64,000 nucleotides of DNA, from NCBI RefSeq assembly GCF_003626695.1, contig NZ_RBAH01000022.1, positions 1-64,000 on the forward strand, written 5' to 3'. The position numbers were made by a program, and so were the translations under genes. The DNA is from Paenibacillus ginsengarvi (GTDB lineage: Bacteria > Bacillota > Bacilli > Paenibacillales > NBRC-103111). The notes under the pieces are model-generated. The model was not told where the DNA came from. It ran no database searches and was given only the letters and a program-made list of their open reading frames with translations. Each line of letters opens with the position of its first letter. Position 1 is the first letter of the stretch. Below are positions 60,014 to 64,000 of this stretch, one piece after another.

Positions 60014-61009
60014 ATGCGTTTGAACATAGCGGTATTGCCGCAGCCTGGCACGCAGCATCGAATATTCGGCGAGCCGCAGTGGCGGCAGTTGGAAGTGCTC
60101 GGGCGGGTTGCAGCCAATGAGCGGGCCGGGAAGCCCGAGCCGGAAGCGGTTCGGCAGCTGCTGAAGGGGGCGGATATCGCAATCACCTCCTGGGGCTGCC
60201 TTCCGTTTACGGAGGAGCTGTTATCGGCCGCGCCGAATCTGCAAGCGATTCTTCACGCGGCGGGGACGGTGAAAGGCATCGTCACCCCGGCCGTATGGGA
60301 GAGGGGCATTCGCGTATCGAGCGCGAACGGGCCGCTCGGCATCGGCGTAGCCGAGACGGCTCTCGGCCTCACGATCGCCTCGCTCAAAAATATGTGGAGT
60401 CTCGTCTCGTCGACTAGGGCCGGAGGCTGGTACGCCGGAAGAGAAAACGTGCGCGAGCTGTACGAGGTGACGGTCGGCGTCATCGGCGCCGGTCAAGCGG
60501 GCCGGCACTACATTCGGCTGTTGCGCCAATTCGGCGTGAACATTATCGTGTACGATCCGGTGCTGAGCGCGGAGCAGGCAGCGGAGCTGGGGGCATGCAA
60601 AACGGAGCTGGATACGCTGCTCGCCGAAAGCGATGTCGTTTCGATTCATGCGCCGCTTCTGCCGGCTACGTACAGGATGATCAACCGCGACCGGCTTATG
60701 GCGATGAAGGACGACGCCATTCTGATCAATACGGCTAGAGGAGCGATTGTCGATGAGTTGGCGCTTGTGGAGGAGCTTCGGAAAGGCAGGCTGTTCGCCT
60801 GCCTGGATGTGACCGATCCGGAGCCTCCGGCCGAAGATCACCCGCTGCGAAGCTTGCCGAACTGCGTGCTGACGCCGCATATAGCCGGTGCGGTCGGCAA
60901 CGGAGTGAAGCGGCTCGGCCAATTCGCCATTGACGAGCTGAAACGGCTCGTGGCGGGACAGCCGCTGGAAGGAGAGGTTCGTCAGGAGCAGTTGGCCACG
61001 CTCGCCTGA
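60014..61009 (+). CDS. D-isomer-specific 2-hydroxyacid dehydrogenase
   Basis: 331 residues. The NAD-binding motif VGVIGAGQAGRHYI (about 154-167) and the catalytic residues Arg242 (NTARG), Glu270 (TDPEPP) and His289 (LTPHIAG) are all in place. It interconverts a 2-hydroxy acid and its keto acid with NAD(H), probably a sugar acid given the binding protein 44 bases upstream. Confidence 0.9.
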   Translation: MRLNIAVLPQPGTQHRIFGEPQWRQLEVLGRVAANERAGKPEPEAVRQLLKGADIAITSWGCLPFTEELLSAAPNLQAILHAAGTVKGIVTPAVWERGIRVSSANGPLGIGVAETALGLTIASLKNMWSLVSSTRAGGWYAGRENVRELYEVTVGVIGAGQAGRHYIRLLRQFGVNIIVYDPVLSAEQAAELGACKTELDTLLAESDVVSIHAPLLPATYRMINRDRLMAMKDDAILINTARGAIVDELALVEELRKGRLFACLDVTDPEPPAEDHPLRSLPNCVLTPHIAGAVGNGVKRLGQFAIDELKRLVAGQPLEGEVRQEQLATLA

Positions 61010-61044
61010 CGCGGGCACAGATGGGTAAGCGGACCAACGTATAC

Positions 61045-61083
61045 AGGATGTAGAGTGTTGCTAACGCTCTGCGTCCTTTTTCT
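61045..61083 (+). terminator. Rho-independent terminator
   Basis: A 15-base stem AGGATGTAGAGTGTT (61045-61059) and AACGCTCTGCGTCCT (61063-61077) with only G-T exceptions, a 3-base loop, then TTTTT. Confidence 0.92.
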
Positions 61084-61167
61084 TATTTTCCGCCATTCAT
61101 CTGCAACTTTCCGCGATATTTGTCGTACAAGTATTCCAGACTATTCCAAGCAGAAGGAGCGAAACAA

Positions 61168-61494
61168 ATGAAAGGCTGGCTTATTTTGTTCGTCGTTATA
61201 CTGGTAGTTGTTAGTGCAATCATTGCTCCGTTTTATTTCAGCAACAAGCGGTATCCCAAAATCACACTCGAACAGTACAGTCATCTTGAAATAGGGATGA
61301 CGGTGGAAGAAGCGGTGGAGATTGCAGAGAAACCGGGTTACTTGGCAAGCGATAAAACGACCACTTTGTACTCTAAACAAGAGTACGAATACAGAGAGAA
61401 GTTCCGCTGGACGTTCCGGACCTTATTCAATCCTCCGCAAATCGTTCTGCATTTCATTAACGGCAGACTTGAAGAGAAATATTGGAATAAGTAA
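61168..61494 (+). CDS. Small membrane-anchored protein, SmpA/BLIP-like outer part
   Basis: 108 residues from the ATG at 61168 after AGAAGGAG. A single helix (about 3-25) anchors an outside domain with YSHLEIGMTVEEAVEIAEKPG. That pattern recalls the SmpA/OmlA and BLIP-like fold, where a short motif of Ile-Gly-Met-Thr precedes a helix. Function unknown. It probably forms an operon with the lipoprotein that follows. Confidence 0.6.
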   Translation: MKGWLILFVVILVVVSAIIAPFYFSNKRYPKITLEQYSHLEIGMTVEEAVEIAEKPGYLASDKTTTLYSKQEYEYREKFRWTFRTLFNPPQIVLHFINGRLEEKYWNK

Positions 61495-61532
61495 TGGCGA
61501 TAAAACGGATTGACCGTAGAGAGGTGAACCTT

Positions 61533-62024
61533 TTGAAAATCGTACGATCGATTTTAGCTGCTCCACTAGGCATGATATGCCTTGCTGCTCTGCTGACTTC
61601 TTGCGCTCTGACCGAAGATTCGACAGACTTGCAAACCGTGAAAGTTCTTTCGTCCGCTCATGCGGAATCTCCGGAAGCGTATACGAACGCTGCCGAACAG
61701 ATCCCCTATCTGGAGCTGGCCCGATATCCGAACAATCACCGCCTGAAACGCGTAACGTTTACGGGCAAAGTCGTTCAACTCATCGAACGTGGAAATATTA
61801 CTTCGCTGCGGGTGAACGTGACGAAAGACCGGTCGGTCTGGAATGACACGATCTATGTGAACTATGTGCGCACCAGAGACGAGGAACGGATATTGGAGAA
61901 CGATCTCATCACTCTCTGGGGCGTTTCGAAAGGGCTGTATACGTATGACAGTACAATGAGAACGGTTGTTACCATACCGGAGGTAGATGCCAGATTTATT
62001 ACGAATCATGGAAAGGAGACTTAA
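61533..62024 (+). CDS. Predicted lipoprotein of unknown function
   Basis: 163 residues from the TTG at 61533 after GAGAGGTGA; an in-frame ATG at 61494 has no site and would hide the signal peptide. The signal ends AALLTSC. The mature part is mostly beta with VTFTGKVVQLIERGN and LRVNVTKDRSVWNDTIYV, an OB-fold-like pattern seen in exported lipoproteins. I recognise no family. A strong terminator follows. Confidence 0.6.
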   Translation: MKIVRSILAAPLGMICLAALLTSCALTEDSTDLQTVKVLSSAHAESPEAYTNAAEQIPYLELARYPNNHRLKRVTFTGKVVQLIERGNITSLRVNVTKDRSVWNDTIYVNYVRTRDEERILENDLITLWGVSKGLYTYDSTMRTVVTIPEVDARFITNHGKET

Positions 62025-62027
62025 GCG

Positions 62028-62066
62028 AAGGCCCTTGTCTGAAGTTGCGACAAGGGCCTTCATTTT
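62028..62066 (+). terminator. Rho-independent terminator
   Basis: AAGGCCCTTGTC (62028-62039) pairs perfectly with GACAAGGGCCTT (62049-62060), followed by CATTTTC. Confidence 0.85.
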
Positions 62067-62098
62067 CATAGAGGGCGTGAGGGTCCGGGAGGCTGCGT

Positions 62099-62920
62099 TC
62101 ACTCGCGGTTCTCCAGCAGGGCCCTATCCCTGTATGCGGACGGGGAAAGTCCGATCATGCGTTTAAACATCCGCGAGAAGAGCAATTGGTCCTGGTATCC
62201 GACGGAACGGGCGACTTCGGCGATTCCAAGCTGCCCTCCGCGCAGCAGGCGGCAAGCTTTTCTCATCCGCACATCGGTCAAGTACCGGTAAGGGGACATG
62301 GACAGACGCTGCCGGAAGAGCCGGCATACGTATTTGGCGTCGAGCCCGATATGGCCGGAAATATCCACCAGCCCGATCGCATCGGCGTAACGGGCGTTGA
62401 TGAAGGCGACGGCTTTGCGCACATGTTGGCCGACGTCGGGGCGCAGTGCGGGCTCCTCATCCGCAACGGCTAGCGTACCGAAGATCCGGTACAGCAGCCC
62501 GGTAAACAGCAGCTCCTTGGCCGGCTCTTCGCGCAAAGCCAGCAGATCGTGAAACAGCGGGGCAACGGAATGTGATCGATCGGGAAGCCGAACGGGGGTG
62601 TTCCCGGCGAGCCCTGCCTGTTTGCATAGACGCGCCGCCATTGTACCGGTGAACCCGAACCACGAATAATGCCACGGCTCGTCCGGGTCGGGCCAATACG
62701 CATGGACGGTGTCCGGTATGACGAGGAATAAGCCGCCCGGTCCGATCCTTTCCCGGCTGTCCCCTGCGGCGTAAGTGCCATAACCGCTATGGATGAAATG
62801 AAGAATATACATATCCCGTACGCCCGGTCCGAACTTCATGTCCGGCGTGCCAGCCTGCGTACCGACCTCCAGCACCGCAAGATCGGTCAGTCCGACCGGT
62901 TTCGTATAAATGAACTCCAA
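62099..62920 (-). CDS. AraC family transcriptional regulator
   Basis: 273 residues from a TTG at 62920, preceded by AAAGAGG; an ATG at 62956 has no ribosome site. A sensor cupin (VRDMYILHFIHSGYGTY, GGLFLVIPDTVHAYW) is followed by the double helix-turn-helix (LVDISGHIGLDAKYVCRLFR and VARSVGYQDQLLFSRMFKRM). The divergent gene is an aldo/keto reductase, the likely target. Confidence 0.86.
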   Translation of the reverse strand: MEFIYTKPVGLTDLAVLEVGTQAGTPDMKFGPGVRDMYILHFIHSGYGTYAAGDSRERIGPGGLFLVIPDTVHAYWPDPDEPWHYSWFGFTGTMAARLCKQAGLAGNTPVRLPDRSHSVAPLFHDLLALREEPAKELLFTGLLYRIFGTLAVADEEPALRPDVGQHVRKAVAFINARYADAIGLVDISGHIGLDAKYVCRLFRQRLSMSPYRYLTDVRMRKACRLLRGGQLGIAEVARSVGYQDQLLFSRMFKRMIGLSPSAYRDRALLENRE

Positions 62921-63033
62921 CGGATTACGCCTCTTTCTTCTTGTGGTAGAGAACATATGCTATAAGATGAAGAACTCTGGCTATTTCATTATAGGGCAGG
63001 ATCTCTACAATTTACAGTAGGAGGGGTTGCATA

Positions 63034-63939
63034 ATGGAATACACTGCACTAGGCCGAACCGGGCTTCGCGTATCCAGGCTCGGATTAGGCGGCGCGCCGC
63101 TGGCCGGAGATTTCGGACCTACCGATGAGCGTGAGGTCGAGAAGATGATCCATGAGGCGATCGATGGCGGCATCAATCTGATCGACACGGCTCCGCGTTA
63201 TGGCCGGGGGGAATCGGAACGGAGGATCGGTCGTGCGCTGAGGGGCGGGAAACGCAATCAGGTTATTCTCGCCTCGAAAGCAGTTGGACCGGATGAGTCG
63301 TTCGGCTATGAGGGGACGATCCGCTCCGTCGAACAAAGCCTCAAGCGGCTGGAAACCGATTGGATCGATCTGCTGCAAATACACGATGCCGAGCAGGCGC
63401 CGTTTGAAATGATTGTGGGCGAGACGCTTCCGGCGCTCGAGAGGCTTCGAGAGGACGGCAAAATCCGGTTTATCGGCATCTCGACCCGGGTTTTGCAACT
63501 TCTAATGCAATTCGTCAATTTGGACCGGTTTGACACGATCCAGTTTTATGCGCGGTACATGCTGATCGATCATACGGCCAAGGACGAGCTGCTTCCGCTG
63601 ACCTTGGAGAAAGGGATCGGCGTTATCAACGGCAGCGTGCTCGGTCTCGGGCTGCTGGCCGACACGCCTGCGCCGTTCATGAACCGGGCTATCGTGGAGG
63701 AAGCGGCATCGCGCATCGAGCAGCTGCGTTTTTTGCGCAAGCGGGAGCCGTACGGGCTTGTCGAGCCTGCCATGCGTTTCAGCCTGACGCAGCCGGCCAT
63801 TCACGTTACGCTCACCGGTGCAGCGACTTCTGAAGTGCTCCGTACGAACATGGCGTATTGCGACGGAAAGGGACTGGAGCCGGAAGAACTGGCCCGGGTG
63901 TACGCCCTGTTCCAGGGCAAGAAGCTGTTCAAAGAGTAG
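63034..63939 (+). CDS. Aldo/keto reductase
   Basis: 301 residues. The catalytic tetrad is readable: Asp51 and Tyr56 in DTAPRYG, Lys82 in LASKA, His117 in LLQIHD. The opening LGRTGLRVSRLGLGG is typical of bacterial aldo/keto reductases. It should reduce a sugar or aldehyde with NADPH, like galactose-dehydrogenase-type relatives. The next gene starts 15 bases later. Confidence 0.9.
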   Translation: MEYTALGRTGLRVSRLGLGGAPLAGDFGPTDEREVEKMIHEAIDGGINLIDTAPRYGRGESERRIGRALRGGKRNQVILASKAVGPDESFGYEGTIRSVEQSLKRLETDWIDLLQIHDAEQAPFEMIVGETLPALERLREDGKIRFIGISTRVLQLLMQFVNLDRFDTIQFYARYMLIDHTAKDELLPLTLEKGIGVINGSVLGLGLLADTPAPFMNRAIVEEAASRIEQLRFLRKREPYGLVEPAMRFSLTQPAIHVTLTGAATSEVLRTNMAYCDGKGLEPEELARVYALFQGKKLFKE

Positions 63940-63954
63940 GAGGAGGGGCGCAAG

Positions 63955-64000
63955 GTGAAGGAACAGGGAAACGAGATGCCGCGAATCGAGGCGACAGAAC
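63955..64000 (+). CDS. Start of a gene cut by the window edge
   Basis: A GTG at 63955 follows AGGAGGGG with good spacing and opens a frame of 15 codons (MKEQGNEMPRIEATE) that runs off the window. It is probably in one operon with the aldo/keto reductase. Function cannot be judged. Confidence 0.6.
   Translation, partial: MKEQGNEMPRIEATE

Noticed and set aside
1-64000. CRISPR arrays, tRNA, rRNA, insertion sequences or prophage genes
   Set aside because: I looked for regular direct repeats, cloverleaf-like segments, transposase and integrase motifs and saw none; the only repeats are the hairpin family and operator repeats.

Overview
The window looks like chromosome of a moderately GC-rich spore-forming Firmicute of the Paenibacillaceae (Paenibacillus or Cohnella-like). 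The reasons are strong AGGAGG-type ribosome sites with many GTG and TTG starts, a YdjO-type cold protein, an LnrJKLMN-like exporter, several AraC regulators paired with lone lipoprotein sugar-binding proteins, cre-like sites, and genes for glycosidases and sugar isomerases. I see no rRNA, tRNA, CRISPR array, transposase, integrase or replication origin. This placement is inferred from gene content, not from a marker gene.

Layout. 0-5.5 kb: a DHA2-family drug exporter behind a promoter with two perfect operators, a sugar isomerase-like protein, a YdeI/OmdA-type protein, a multi-hairpin intergenic repeat, and a coupled esterase and kinase-like pair. 5.5-8.3 kb: a lipoprotein sugar-binding protein divergent from an AraC regulator, then a small basic protein. 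8.4-13.6 kb: a two-component system and ABC exporter like the linearmycin-resistance system LnrJK/LnrLMN. 13.7-19.3 kb: a five-gene operon of two ABC ATPases, an ABC-2 permease fused to a protease-like domain without its zinc motif, an ECF sigma factor and a membrane protein that may be both anti-sigma and permease. An ECF-like promoter lies in front. 19.5-20.2 kb: a cold-shock gene with a long hairpin leader, then ydjO. 20.2-24.1 kb: a minus-strand operon of a DUF6530-like protein, an MFS transporter, a MoxR-like AAA ATPase and a vWA protein, behind a promoter with a repeat-rich operator.

24.3-34.3 kb: a ceramidase-like protein, a tandem GNAT acetyltransferase, a double-length UxaA-family protein, a MocR regulator with ddl and a PatA-like aminotransferase (cell-wall precursors), and an AlkD-like repair protein. 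34.4-42.2 kb: sugar-uptake and catabolic genes (AraC, binding protein, GH109-like oxidoreductase, isomerase, another AraC, FAD oxidoreductase). 42.3-48.2 kb: a second copy of the intergenic repeat, a degenerate M23 protein, and a stretch with several damaged genes (a hydrolase pseudogene, an AraC gene without a normal start codon, and a frameshifted binding protein). 48.3-53.7 kb: a GH31 enzyme, a secreted clan GH-A glycosidase and a catalase. 53.8-54.9 kb: an AT-rich PHP-domain gene that looks imported. 55-64 kb: a glycosyltransferase and hydrolase pair, a GntR DNA-binding domain fused to a solute-binding fold, a fourth binding protein with a hydroxyacid dehydrogenase, two small exported proteins, and an AraC/aldo-keto reductase pair.

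How the genes work together. Most of the window serves scavenging of plant or microbial glycans, with local AraC or GntR control and probable CcpA repression. The four sugar-binding lipoproteins have no ABC importer permease or ATPase genes in the window, so they must share permeases encoded elsewhere. The other theme is envelope stress: the Lnr-like exporter, the ECF-linked ABC operon, Ddl/PatA and the drug exporter.
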